Numbered from the stretch's first letter, positions 4,646 through 12,211 are shown. The stretch: DNA of 14,711 bases from DASSFZ01 sp036514635 (GCA_036514635.1 DATBWU010000170.1:1-14711); one strand, 5' to 3'. Made by a program: numbers and translations. Notes: generated by a model from the letters alone, not told the origin.

Positions 4646-7204
4646 TCATTGCCCCAAGTCCAGCGGCGGCAAGTCAAAGAAGTACAGAATCAGATCGTGA
4701 CTGTCCGCAGAGATCGGCCCGAACAGAATCGTGCTCGTTTCGACGTTCGGCGTCAGGCCTCGCGATCCAAACTGAAGCGCCGTGGCCTTTCTGCCGAGGT
4801 GGTCGATGACGTAGACGCCTGAGAAGTCCCCCCCTCTCGACAGCACCAGGTCGAACAGATTCTTGCGGGTGAGACAGTCGAACTCGACTTGAAGAAAACT
4901 GCCATAGATTTCCTGCGGCCCCGTCGAACCGTTGACTGTGTACTTGTCTGTAAACTCGACGGACTTGAGACGCCATCTGTCAGTCCCATCGGTGAGCACC
5001 GGCAGGGTAAGTGGTGTGGCTGTGGGAGCGAGGGTCGGCTGCGGCGTGGCCGATGCGAGTGTCGGCGCAGGCGCGGTGACCACGATCAATTCAGTTGTGC
5101 CCCATTCGAGCGTACCAGGGCCGTAGCTATCCAGCTGGCCGTCGTTGTTCGTGTCGTAGCCGTCGGTGATCTGCTCGTCGAGAATGATCTCGCCGCGCAT
5201 GACGTGTGTCCCTGGCTCGACAGCGCCGTAGGGATACACCCAGTTCGCGGCCCATACGCCCGGAATGTCTTCGACCGGCGCTTGCCAAAAGGCGTCGAGG
5301 TCTGCCTTGCGGCCGCCGAACAGCAGCACGTCGTCGATCCAGACACGCGGCGTGGCCGCGTCGATGAAGTCCTGCGCCCGGCGGCGCGTCGTCGTGCCCC
5401 ATGCCAGGCGAATGGACATCTCCTGGCCTTCGTAGATCTCTTGCGTGCAATCACACCCGGCGATGACGCGCACCGGCTGCGGCTGCCGCCACCCGGCGAT
5501 GAATGTCTCGGCGACGCAGGTGCTGCCCGGTTCCGCCCATGTCGAGCACTTCAGACCCAAGTAGCCCGGTACGTAGTTGGTCAGCGTTTTTTCGGCCACG
5601 GTGCGCCCGTTGAACGCGATCGTCAGATGGCCCGACTCGAGCGTGAGGTGGACTTCGTTCTCGGCCCCTACGCCCTGTTTCAGTGCGCCGGTGAAGGTCC
5701 AATCGATGAGCGTGGCCCAATCGGAACCGGCCAGCCGCCATAAGGCATACCGCCCGTTCGCCGACCACTCCAGCACGTAATACTCCTGATTGCTCTGAAC
5801 GCCGAACATGATTCCGTATGCGGTATTGGCTAGATCGCCGGTGTTCTCGGTGATGCTGCCGCGTGTCACCAGGTCGAAGTCGTCAAACACATAGTTGGCG
5901 TTCCAATCGTTGATAGCGCCACTGCCTTCCTCGTAGAAGGGTCGCAGCACAAACAGCCCGCGTGTGATCTCGGTCGTGCCGAAGGCGTACTCCTGTGGAC
6001 GCCACCGGTAACGGTCGTCGTCGAACGAGTCGGCGAAGGCGAGTTGGAAGTCTGGCAGTGGCGTTGCCGTGGGCAGCGTGCCTGGTGTTGCCGTCTCTGG
6101 AGGCGTCGGCTTGAGTGTCGGCGCTGTCAAGGTGGGTGTGGGCCGGGCGGCCGTTGATGGAGAAGGCAACGTCGCGCCGGTTGCCGGGCCGAGGATTTGA
6201 ACCCGGTCGCCGGCAATCTGTATGCGGTACTGCAATTGGCTGAGCAGTAAACCGAGTGCGATCAAGACGAACGAGACGCTGCCGATCAAGATCGCCTTGC
6301 CGCGCGGTTGGCTCCACCAGCGCTCCAGGCGCGTCACGAACGAAATGTCTTCTCGACCGTGCTCCGCTTCGACGGCGCTCGCCTTGCGCGTGGCAAGCTC
6401 CAGCGCCTGCACCATCTCGCTGGCCGCCTGAAAGCGATCGTCGGGATTCTTCACCAGCGCTTTGAGAATGACGCGCTCGATCGCTTCCGGCACGTCCGGC
6501 GCGATGGCGCGCGGCAGCGGCAGCGGTTCGGTGATGTGCTTGAGCATCACTGCCATCGGCGTCTCGGCTTCGTAGGGCACGCGGCCGGTGATCATCTCGT
6601 AGAGCATGATGCCGAGCGAGTAGATGTCGGAGCGATGATCGACCTTGATGCCCTGGCCTTGCTCGGGCGACATGTAAGCCGGCGTGCCGACGCCGACACC
6701 CGACGCGGTGAGCTGGTCCGACGTCTCCATCATGCGCGCCAGGCCGAAGTCGGTGAGGTAGGTGTTGCCCTGATCGTCGATCAACACGTTGCTGGGCTTG
6801 ACGTCGCGGTGAATCACGCCCATGCGATGAGCGTAGTCGAGCGCGCCGCCGATCTGGCCGATGATGCGCGCGATCTCGTCGAGCGCCAGGGGCATCCGGC
6901 CCATGCGCTCCTTAAGCGTGCCGGCTTCGACGTAGCGCATGGCGATGTAGGTGATGCCTTCGGCCTCGCCGTAATCGAAGACCGGCAGGATGTGGGGATG
7001 TTCGAGTTTGGCGATGGCGCGGGCCTCGCGCTGGAAGCGCTTGGCGAATTGCTCGTCCAGCGCCAGCGGGCGCAGCAAGACCTTGATGGCGACGTAGCGA
7101 TCCATGCCGGGCTGGTAAGCCTTGTACACCGTCGCCATGCCGCCCACACCGATCTGCCCGAGGACGCGATACGGGCCGATGGTTTTGCCGATCAGGTCGG
7201 ACAT
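4646..7204 (-). CDS. Transmembrane Ser/Thr protein kinase with lectin-like outer domains
   Basis: An 852-residue receptor-type Hanks kinase. The cytoplasmic kinase domain (about 10-270) is complete: glycine loop GQIGVGGMATVYK, Lys41 in VAIK, HRDVKPSN (Asp134, Asn139), DFG (152-154) and GTPAYMSPEQ (174-182). A membrane helix at 304-322 is followed by a Thr/Pro-rich linker (340-384). Outside are a concanavalin-like beta-sandwich (about 387-572), a segment with GCDC (583-586) and a calcium-loop-like DTNNDGQLD (684-692), a second Thr/Pro linker (705-735), and a C-terminal beta domain (742-848) resembling DUF4352/telokin-like folds. The ATG at 7204 has GGAGG 6 nt upstream; the TTG at 7219 would overlap that site. 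It lies 25 nt after the zinc-ribbon/NBR1 gene and is surely co-transcribed. A plausible job is sensing a wall or extracellular polymer and phosphorylating cytoplasmic proteins; the ligand is unknown. Confidence 0.94.
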   Translation of the reverse strand: MSDLIGKTIGPYRVLGQIGVGGMATVYKAYQPGMDRYVAIKVLLRPLALDEQFAKRFQREARAIAKLEHPHILPVFDYGEAEGITYIAMRYVEAGTLKERMGRMPLALDEIARIIGQIGGALDYAHRMGVIHRDVKPSNVLIDDQGNTYLTDFGLARMMETSDQLTASGVGVGTPAYMSPEQGQGIKVDHRSDIYSLGIMLYEMITGRVPYEAETPMAVMLKHITEPLPLPRAIAPDVPEAIERVILKALVKNPDDRFQAASEMVQALELATRKASAVEAEHGREDISFVTRLERWWSQPRGKAILIGSVSFVLIALGLLLSQLQYRIQIAGDRVQILGPATGATLPSPSTAARPTPTLTAPTLKPTPPETATPGTLPTATPLPDFQLAFADSFDDDRYRWRPQEYAFGTTEITRGLFVLRPFYEEGSGAINDWNANYVFDDFDLVTRGSITENTGDLANTAYGIMFGVQSNQEYYVLEWSANGRYALWRLAGSDWATLIDWTFTGALKQGVGAENEVHLTLESGHLTIAFNGRTVAEKTLTNYVPGYLGLKCSTWAEPGSTCVAETFIAGWRQPQPVRVIAGCDCTQEIYEGQEMSIRLAWGTTTRRRAQDFIDAATPRVWIDDVLLFGGRKADLDAFWQAPVEDIPGVWAANWVYPYGAVEPGTHVMRGEIILDEQITDGYDTNNDGQLDSYGPGTLEWGTTELIVVTAPAPTLASATPQPTLAPTATPLTLPVLTDGTDRWRLKSVEFTDKYTVNGSTGPQEIYGSFLQVEFDCLTRKNLFDLVLSRGGDFSGVYVIDHLGRKATALQFGSRGLTPNVETSTILFGPISADSHDLILYFFDLPPLDLGQ

Positions 7205-7229
7205 GATGTTCCTCCACAATGTGGATGCA

Positions 7230-8597
7230 TCAATCGCACTTCCAGCTCCACTCCGTCGTTCGCTCCGAGATCGTCCGTGGGCTTTTGCCCGTGAAGCGAC
7301 CTCCGCAGGCTCGCCCGCTGTAGGTGTATTCGCCAGGCACGACTTGAACGGTGTGGCTGCCAGGCTCCAGCGTAAAGGTGTACTGCGCCGGCCCGTCGAG
7401 ATTCAGCACCAGCGTTCCGCCGGTGTTGTTGACGATCACGATCGAGACAGTGGGGCGAGTGTCCGGCGCAGCGGCCTGCCCGGGCACAACGATCAGAGCG
7501 TAGGCCTGATCGCCGAAGCGGTGGCCGTCGGGGCTTTGCATCTGCCAATAGCTCTTGTAGCTTCCCGGCTGGTCGGGTGCGCGCATCGCGACGGAGAGAT
7601 CGACCGTTTCGCCCAGCGGCATGTCGGGAACGTCCACGCCGTCCGCAGCGCCGAGTGGATGCCCGGAGACGAAGACCCAGCGCGAGCCTGCTTCCCAGGC
7701 GCTGCAGCCGCTGGAGCGCACGCGCCATACTTTCGTGAAAGATTCGCCTGGGCTGAACTGTGTGCCGTCTGGAACGGTGACATCTTGAACGAAAGTGACT
7801 CCGGGCGGGCAGCCGGATTGTGCGCTATCCGATACAGTTGTTGGCCGCGCCCGAGTTGAGGTTGGCGATTTTGGTGTTGGTTTCAGCCGTGTAGTGGGCG
7901 TCGCTGCCACTGTGGCCTGGCGTGTGCGGCTTGCGCCGGTGCTGCTCGCGTTTTGGTCGCGCATCACCAGGACGATAGCGGCGGCGATGCTCAGAAGGGC
8001 GATGGCCGAGAGAACAGCCAGCAATCGACCGCGCGAGATGCCGCGCCTACCGGCCATCGCCAAGTCGATGTCGCCCATGTTCAGAGCAGAGAACTCGTTG
8101 CCGAATGCATCGTTCTCAAACTTGAAGAGAATCCACCCCTTGCTGAACAGACCGGGGGCCCGGAATCCAGCGATTTTGACCGAGCGATTGACCAATCTGC
8201 GCCTCTCCCGTTGCTCAGGCGTCATGCCTCTCGTGTTGACCAGGCTGGACACCCAGACTGCCACGAGAAACACCGCCAGGCTCAGCACTACACCGCCCAG
8301 CACGGCTGCGCCTTGCCCAATGCTGGACCCCATGAAGGTGAAGAGCAGACAAAGCGGCACGGACACCAGAACCCCCAACAAGCGGATGGCTATTGCGAAC
8401 CTGGTGTCTTTGCCGACTTCCGCGCATTCCTGGCACAACGGAAATTCAAGCCTCAGGCTGGTCGTCCTTTTGCCGGACCAATCGGATTTCGAAGCGCTTG
8501 CTGTCTTCGTCTTCGGCCCCGGCGCACCGCCACACGCGACGCAATGGCGAGGCATGTTGAAGTGGCCCAGGTATTGGGTCTTCACTTTGATAGCCAT
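7230..8597 (-). CDS. Zinc-ribbon, three-TM protein with extracytoplasmic NBR1-like Ig domain
   Basis: A 455-residue membrane protein. In order: an N-terminal zinc-ribbon-like segment with CVAC (19-22) and CQEC (55-58), membrane helices at about 67-90 and 96-120, a cytoplasmic block (121-188) containing KGWILFKFENDAFG, a third helix (191-212), and a Thr/Pro-rich linker (228-258). An NBR1-type Ig-like domain follows (263-371: PPGVTFVQDVTVPDG, W291, W301, GSYKSYWQMQSPDG, FGDQAYALIVV). The C-terminal beta domain (383-455) has two cysteines (431, 454) that could pair. NBR1-like domains on bacterial surface proteins are, as I recall, common in Chloroflexota. The ATG at 8597 follows a purine-rich GGGGGAAG; the frame stays open 95 codons upstream, but those codons run through a dispersed repeat and are not protein-like. 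It is first in an operon with the kinase, so the two may form one sensor. The function is inferred from context only. Confidence 0.87.
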   Translation of the reverse strand: MAIKVKTQYLGHFNMPRHCVACGGAPGPKTKTASASKSDWSGKRTTSLRLEFPLCQECAEVGKDTRFAIAIRLLGVLVSVPLCLLFTFMGSSIGQGAAVLGGVVLSLAVFLVAVWVSSLVNTRGMTPEQRERRRLVNRSVKIAGFRAPGLFSKGWILFKFENDAFGNEFSALNMGDIDLAMAGRRGISRGRLLAVLSAIALLSIAAAIVLVMRDQNASSTGASRTRQATVAATPTTRLKPTPKSPTSTRARPTTVSDSAQSGCPPGVTFVQDVTVPDGTQFSPGESFTKVWRVRSSGCSAWEAGSRWVFVSGHPLGAADGVDVPDMPLGETVDLSVAMRAPDQPGSYKSYWQMQSPDGHRFGDQAYALIVVPGQAAAPDTRPTVSIVIVNNTGGTLVLNLDGPAQYTFTLEPGSHTVQVVPGEYTYSGRACGGRFTGKSPRTISERTTEWSWKCD

Positions 8598-8664
8598 TGG
8601 ACTTCCCCCTTCATGCCTCCCGATTCGATGCCGATCTCCAGTGGCAGCAGGAACAACACCGGCT

Positions 8665-8829
8665 CTTCCGGGTTGACCGCGCTCCGCGAAAGCCTCACCG
8701 CAAAGGGCGCAAAGAGCGCAAAGACTTAGGAAACTTGGCGTCCGCCTGCCCCGCCTCTTTTTGCGGGGTTGCGCTCGCCTGCCCTCTTCAGAGGGTCGCG
8801 GTTCAATTCCCGCCAGAGCCGGGAGAGCC
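8665..8829 (-). repeat. Dispersed ~160-bp repeat, copy 2 (inverted)
   Basis: The reverse complement matches copy 1 (2057-2215) with only a few changes over the half ending at 8829. The other half (8665-8740) has drifted and carries a small insertion. It keeps the CCCTCT-TC-AGAGGG palindrome and the GCGGTTCAATTCCCGC T-arm-like motif, here readable on the plus strand. It starts 67 nt upstream of the NBR1-like start codon, so any promoter for that operon must lie inside or beyond it. Confidence 0.85.
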
Positions 8830-9018
8830 ACAACACCCTCAGGCGCGCGAGTATGTTGACTGCCGCCCACGCCTCCAGACACGCTTTGCCGCGGGTCTGC
8901 GAGGCCGACACGTTTGTAGGCTACATCCGAACGTTAAGCCGGTCTACTGGCATTGTTCCTGTGTTTTCAGGCCATATATACTGCGCGCGGTCACAAGTTG
9001 CGCTTTTTGTTGCTGAAA

Positions 9019-9075
9019 GCCCGCGTCCACGCGGGCGTCTATCCTGATCGACCGCGTGGACGCGGTCGGTGAGCA
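9019..9075. repeat. Double-hairpin repeat, copy 2
   Basis: GCCCGCG-TCCA-CGCGGGC (9019-9036) and GACCGCG-TGGA-CGCGGTC (9050-9067), separated by 13 nt, then GGTGAGCA (9068-9075). Compared with copy 1 the first loop changed TCCG to TCCA and the second changed CGGA to TGGA, so the two hairpins remain exact reverse complements. It sits 80 nt beyond the stop codon of the leftward beta-propeller gene. Confidence 0.8.
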
Positions 9076-9154
9076 AAACCGCAGATTGTTCCCGCGTCGA
9101 GTATAGCAGGGGTGGTTCCCGAAGACCTTCGCCGGACAAGGCCAAGTGTCCTAT

Positions 9155-11104
9155 TCAGTGCCTACGCACAGCGCGCAGGACCAATACAGAAGCAATGACG
9201 ACAACGAGAGCGATTACGATCAGGTAGACGGAAGGTGTGAAGCCAGGCTGTGTGGCCGAAGGCGCAGGTGTTGTCGTCGGAGCGGCAGTCGGCGTGGCCG
9301 TAGGTACAGCAGTCGGCGTGGCTGTGAGCGTTGGAGTGGGCGTTGGGACGGCAGCCTGGATGCGGATGTCGGAGAGCACCGGGCTGCTTCCATCGGCGGC
9401 GGCCTTGAGGGTGACCCGCACTTCCAGAAAGCGGCCGGCAAGCGAGAGGGCGGCCCCGCTTGAGACCGTCTGGAAGGCCTCACCTCCCAGGCCTGCCTCT
9501 GTGTCTGCCACGCGCACCTCTGCGATAATCCCTGTGCCGGGCGGCTCACTCCCCTGGGCTTCGGTGTTCCAATTGATGGTGCTCCACCCCGCGCCGGGGG
9601 TTCCGGCATCGTTCACTACCGACCAGCTCCCCTGTGGCGAGGTTAAGCCGAGGGCCACGATCCCGGTCATGTCGCTGTAGTTGTAAGGGCCGGCTCCGGG
9701 ACCCAGGGCAACGGTCAGGTCCACCGCGCCCAGGCCGTCTTCTCCGCCCTGCGGGTCAATGCGCATGGTGTTGTCGGAACACCAGTTAGTGACCCAGACC
9801 TTGCCGTTGGCGTCCACTGCCACGCCGGTGGGAGCGCAGCCGACGGGGATGACCTTCACTGGGACCCCGTCGTTATCCAGGCGCATAACAGCGTCAGCGC
9901 CACTCAAAGCTACCCATACGTGGTTGTCCGCCGGCGTGATGGTGACGCCTCGCGCTCCACCTTGTACACAATCTTCCTGGAGACGAAGATTGCATTCTTC
10001 TGGTGTGAGGGCGGCCGCCCGGTCTTCGACCAGGCCACCGATGACTTTGGGGAATCCAGGCACAATGTCCCCTGTGGGGGACAGCTTCATCATCGAGATG
10101 GGACCCCACATCGAGACCCAGATGAACCCATTGGTGTCAATCCCCACGCCATAGGAGTCGCTCAACTCGACGCAAGCTCCCTCGCCAGTAGCGGGGTCGT
10201 AGCGGAGCAGCGGGCCTCTGCAGGCCGACCAGAGAATCCCATTGCCATCAATAAGCCCGCCGTACCCGCCACAGCCAAATGTCTGGCTGTCAAATGAGTC
10301 GAGGACGGCTCCTGTGTCGCCGCTGAGCAGATGAAATCTTCGCCCGGCCGCAGGATTGGGACCGGTATTGCCTCCCACCCACACATTGTTATTGGCGTCC
10401 ACCGAGACATGGCGCGCCCCATCCCCATTAGATGTACGTTGATAGATAAGAATGCACTCGTCGTCAGCGTCTTCCACGATGCCGTCAGCGCCGCCCACCC
10501 CGTCGGTGATATCCGGCCAGGGACGGATGTCGCCCAGCCCGCGCGAGGTTTTGAGCAGACCGTCGCCATCACGATCCACGCAAGTGTTGTAGCCATAGGG
10601 AGGCGCCAGGTAGTCGCCCGTGGGGTTAGGAGTCCCATCGGCATCTGCGCGAGTTCCCCCTACCACCAGGCCGATCTTGACCACGGAGCCGTGCGGAATC
10701 CCGTTGATGAGGCCGCTCTCGCCACGGTTGCCTGCCCACACGTTGCCGAACAGGTCCACCGTCGTGCGCGACGGGTCCCGTCCCCGGCCCGCCGGGGCGG
10801 TCCAGTACTCACCGATCACCTTGCCGGTGTCGGCGTTGATCCTCACGATCGTGCCCCGTGCCGAGGCGGCCACGTTCACGTAAGGGAATGGCTGCGTGTG
10901 CCGATTGAGTTGGAGTTGGTCGTTGTTCGGCGCGTCGTGGTTGAGGTTGAGCAGCGTCCCTTGCTCGAAGTCCGCGTCGGTTGTGTAGATGATCTCAGTG
11001 CCTCCCACTTGCGCCGCCGATCTTCCCGCCGGTAACCCGGCCATCAGCAACGCGATCATCAAGGCCGCCAGCATCAAATCGATGGTCAATGCTCTCGTCT
11101 TCAT
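9155..11104 (-). CDS. Secreted, membrane-anchored beta-propeller protein (NHL/Vgb-like)
   Basis: A 649-residue exported protein. A signal peptide (about 1-31; MKTR then a hydrophobic run ending GRSAAQ) leads to a beta-propeller (about 60-470). Its repeated blade motif resembles streptogramin-lyase/NHL propellers: VDLFGNVWAGN, VDANNNVWVGG, IDTNGFIWVSM, ITPADNHVWVAL, VDANGKVWVTNW. An acidic insert (177-215, DRDGDG and several Asp pairs) looks able to bind calcium. A beta-sandwich-like segment (490-585) follows, then a Thr/Pro-rich stalk (586-622), one membrane helix (625-644) and a basic tail (RAVRRH), a stop-transfer anchor. No catalytic function can be assigned; lyase activity should not be inferred from the propeller alone. 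The start is firm: AGGAGG (11113-11118, minus strand) lies 8 nt before the ATG. It appears monocistronic, with a repeat making up its immediate leader. Confidence 0.92.
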   Translation of the reverse strand: MKTRALTIDLMLAALMIALLMAGLPAGRSAAQVGGTEIIYTTDADFEQGTLLNLNHDAPNNDQLQLNRHTQPFPYVNVAASARGTIVRINADTGKVIGEYWTAPAGRGRDPSRTTVDLFGNVWAGNRGESGLINGIPHGSVVKIGLVVGGTRADADGTPNPTGDYLAPPYGYNTCVDRDGDGLLKTSRGLGDIRPWPDITDGVGGADGIVEDADDECILIYQRTSNGDGARHVSVDANNNVWVGGNTGPNPAAGRRFHLLSGDTGAVLDSFDSQTFGCGGYGGLIDGNGILWSACRGPLLRYDPATGEGACVELSDSYGVGIDTNGFIWVSMWGPISMMKLSPTGDIVPGFPKVIGGLVEDRAAALTPEECNLRLQEDCVQGGARGVTITPADNHVWVALSGADAVMRLDNDGVPVKVIPVGCAPTGVAVDANGKVWVTNWCSDNTMRIDPQGGEDGLGAVDLTVALGPGAGPYNYSDMTGIVALGLTSPQGSWSVVNDAGTPGAGWSTINWNTEAQGSEPPGTGIIAEVRVADTEAGLGGEAFQTVSSGAALSLAGRFLEVRVTLKAAADGSSPVLSDIRIQAAVPTPTPTLTATPTAVPTATPTAAPTTTPAPSATQPGFTPSVYLIVIALVVVIASVLVLRAVRRH

Positions 11105-11118
11105 CTTTCTTGCCTCCT

Positions 11119-11158
11119 GATGTAGTCAACTTCTTCGTTCGGTTCTGCTTTGTGCGAA
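11119..11158 (-). repeat. 40-bp repeat in the propeller gene leader, copy 1
   Basis: GATGTAGTCAACTTCTTCG... matches 12393-12432 at 37 of 40 positions, all three changes being transitions. On the minus strand this copy ends directly before the propeller gene's Shine-Dalgarno site. In one minus-strand frame both copies read KAEPxEEVDYI, so it may be a duplicated coding fragment. Confidence 0.75.
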
Positions 11159-11187
11159 GATGCCCATTCGTTGACACCTCTGAACGC

Positions 11188-11277
11188 TCACGGTAGCCCC
11201 GGCACGTTGTCCAGGTTCCACAGCTCCGCCACACCCGGCCCGCCGGAGTAATTGCTCATCTGTCTTCGCGCCGCCAT
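11188..11277 (-). pseudogene. Possible C-terminal remnant of a lost gene
   Basis: A 29-codon minus-strand frame starts at the ATG at 11277 and reads MAARRQMSNYSGGPGVAEL, then WNLDNVPGLP and a stop. Its composition looks natural and the frame stays open upstream through the first two palindromes to about 11340, giving SPEFQLWAM before this ATG. No ribosome binding site or longer reading frame supports a living gene. It could be the 3' end of a gene cut by the palindrome array, or chance. Confidence 0.22.
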
Positions 11278-11283
11278 CGCCCA

Positions 11284-11390
11284 GAGTTGAAACTCCGGGC
11301 TAAGGGTAGGGAAGCCGGGTGAACCCGGCTGACCGGCCAGTCGGCTTCAGCCGACTTTCATGTTTTCAGCCGGGAAATTCATTTCCCGGC
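11284..11390. repeat. Array of four perfect palindromes with 2-nt loops
   Basis: Four hairpins in 107 nt: GAGTT-GA-AACTC (11284-11295), AGCCGGGT-GA-ACCCGGCT (11313-11330), AGTCGGCT-TC-AGCCGACT (11339-11356) and GCCGGGAAAT-TC-ATTTCCCGGC (11369-11390). Every loop is two bases, GA in the first pair and TC (GA on the other strand) in the second, while the stem sequences differ. It lies between two leftward genes, about 65 nt beyond the stop of the small secreted protein, so it could shape mRNA ends. Such arrays of distinct TGAA-centred palindromes are, from memory, typical of some Chloroflexota and cyanobacteria. Confidence 0.8.
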
Positions 11391-11456
11391 GAAGTCTTAC
11401 CTTGCATCCACGACCCGGGCTTTCCTGGCGCAAGCAACGACGGGTTGGCCGCAGGC

Positions 11457-12032
11457 CTAACGATTTTTCAGTAAGATCGGCAGAAAGAATCGGAACCTGA
11501 ACCAAGATGCCGGCATCACTGAAAAAGTGTGAGTCTCACTGTAGTTGTGTCCGAGCGGGCAATCGACGGTCACCGACCACCCCCAGGGTTTTAGTGCGTC
11601 ATCCGGCAGATACTGTGTTTGTGTGTAAACATACTGGTAACCGTTGGGCCACCAGTTGACCGCCGCCCAGATGCTTCGTCTGCCCGGCCCTCTGATCCAG
11701 ATGCTGCCCCAACAAGGCCCCATACGCGCCGCCCAGATGAAATGCCACCGATGTGGTGGAACCGGTTGAGGTAATAACGCGCCGTCTTCAGGGGCGATCA
11801 GCGTGGGTGGCCCTGGCATACTTGTGGGGGTCAAAGTGACCGATGGTTTTGGGATTAGCGATAATGTTGGAGCCAGTGAATGGGATGGTGTCGATGAAAT
11901 GAATGGTCGCATGCGATGCTGTGCTACGGTTGTGCCTGCCGATTGGGTCGCCGAGGCGCTAACGATTATCAGCACGCCGCTCAGCGCCGTGCAGATAAGA
12001 AGCCCGGTCAGGAATCGCGTTGTCGATTTCAT
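11457..12032 (-). CDS. Small secreted Ig/FN3-like protein with C-terminal LPILLKNR motif
   Basis: A 191-residue exported protein. Residues 1-32 form a signal peptide (MKSTTR, then a hydrophobic core, then ASATQSAG). A Ser/Thr/Pro-rich linker (46-75) leads to a small beta-sandwich-like domain (about 76-172) that begins PPTLIAPEDGALL and has many tryptophans and aromatic strands (WHFIW, WWPNGYQYVYTQ, WGWSVTV); it resembles FN3/Ig-like surface domains. The protein ends FRFFLPILLKNR. Many secreted Anaerolineae proteins end in a similar YLPLVLKN-type tail, as I recall, which may be a sorting or anchoring signal of unknown mechanism. No strong ribosome binding site precedes the ATG at 12032 (only GACGGG about 10 nt upstream), so the exact start and expression level are less certain. 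It has no close operon partner: repeats lie on both sides. Confidence 0.75.
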   Translation of the reverse strand: MKSTTRFLTGLLICTALSGVLIIVSASATQSAGTTVAQHRMRPFISSTPSHSLAPTLSLIPKPSVTLTPTSMPGPPTLIAPEDGALLPQPVPPHRWHFIWAARMGPCWGSIWIRGPGRRSIWAAVNWWPNGYQYVYTQTQYLPDDALKPWGWSVTVDCPLGHNYSETHTFSVMPASWFRFRFFLPILLKNR

Positions 12033-12033
12033 G

Positions 12034-12068
12034 TTGAAACCCGTCCATGACCCCTGCGATTAACAGGG
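12034..12068. repeat. 35-bp repeat upstream of the small secreted gene, copy 1
   Basis: TTGAAACCCGTCCATG followed by CCCCTGCG and TAACAGGG. It matches 12780-12814 at 32 of 35 positions. The right part forms CCCCTG-CGATTAA-CAGGGG (12051-12069). It abuts the start codon at 12032, so it forms the leader of the small secreted gene, where a hairpin could affect translation. Confidence 0.7.
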
Positions 12069-12086
12069 GTCACTCTTATTACCCTT

Positions 12087-12211
12087 GAAAAACTATCACG
12101 ACCGCGAAGATTTTTGGGACGCGGATGAGCGCGGATCACACGGATTTTATCTGCGTTCATCCGCGTCAATCCGCGTCCAATAATGCGGTTGCGGTCGGAG
12201 ACCGCGCTACG
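12087..12211 (+). repeat. ~123-bp dispersed repeat (ATCCGCGT type), copy 2
   Basis: It has the same orientation and layout as 4394-4516. It begins GAAAAACTATCACGACCGCGA, carries a central TTCATCCGCGTCAATCCGCG block with an inverted partner GCGGATGAGCGCGGAT, and ends in the hairpin GCGGTC-GGA-GACCGC followed by GCTACGG. It differs from copy 1 mainly by T/C changes that switch GTGT words to GCGT words on both inner arms. Confidence 0.8.

Larger units (their letters stand above)
8598..9154. other. Gene-free stretch upstream of the NBR1/kinase operon
   Basis: 557 nt without a convincing gene. It holds copy 2 of the ~160-bp repeat (8665-8829), copy 2 of the double hairpin (9019-9075) and, between them, 8830-9018 with no repeat I can recognise. 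An AT-rich island CATATATACTG (8973-8983) stands out in this GC-rich DNA. On the plus strand TTGTTC (8953-8958) and TATACT (8977-8982) are 18 nt apart, but no plus-strand gene follows. No good minus-strand promoter is visible near the NBR1-like gene, so the operon promoter remains unplaced. Confidence 0.5.

Noticed and set aside
4889..7294. Plus-strand open frames (284 and 328 codons) opposite the kinase gene
   Set aside because: Both lie antisense to well-defined kinase and outer-domain coding sequence. They have low-complexity Arg/Val/Asp composition and no ribosome binding site.
7795..8729. Plus-strand open frames (293 and 258 codons) opposite the NBR1-like gene
   Set aside because: These are mirror frames of a gene with clear domains. 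The second runs into the dispersed repeat and ends in the typical repeat-derived peptide KGAKSAKT.
8790..8829. A tRNA gene at the end of repeat copy 2
   Set aside because: Only a T-arm-like segment is present. No D-arm, a complete anticodon arm or a matching acceptor stem can be drawn.
8598..8882. N-terminal extension of the NBR1-like protein to 8882
   Set aside because: The extra 95 codons are translated from repeat copy 2, which also occurs in non-coding places. A usable ribosome binding site lies before the ATG at 8597.
11440..11465. Integron attC-like site near the 3' end of the small secreted gene
   Set aside because: GCCTAAC/GTTAGGC fits the core box, but no partner box in the right orientation and distance is present, and no integrase is seen.
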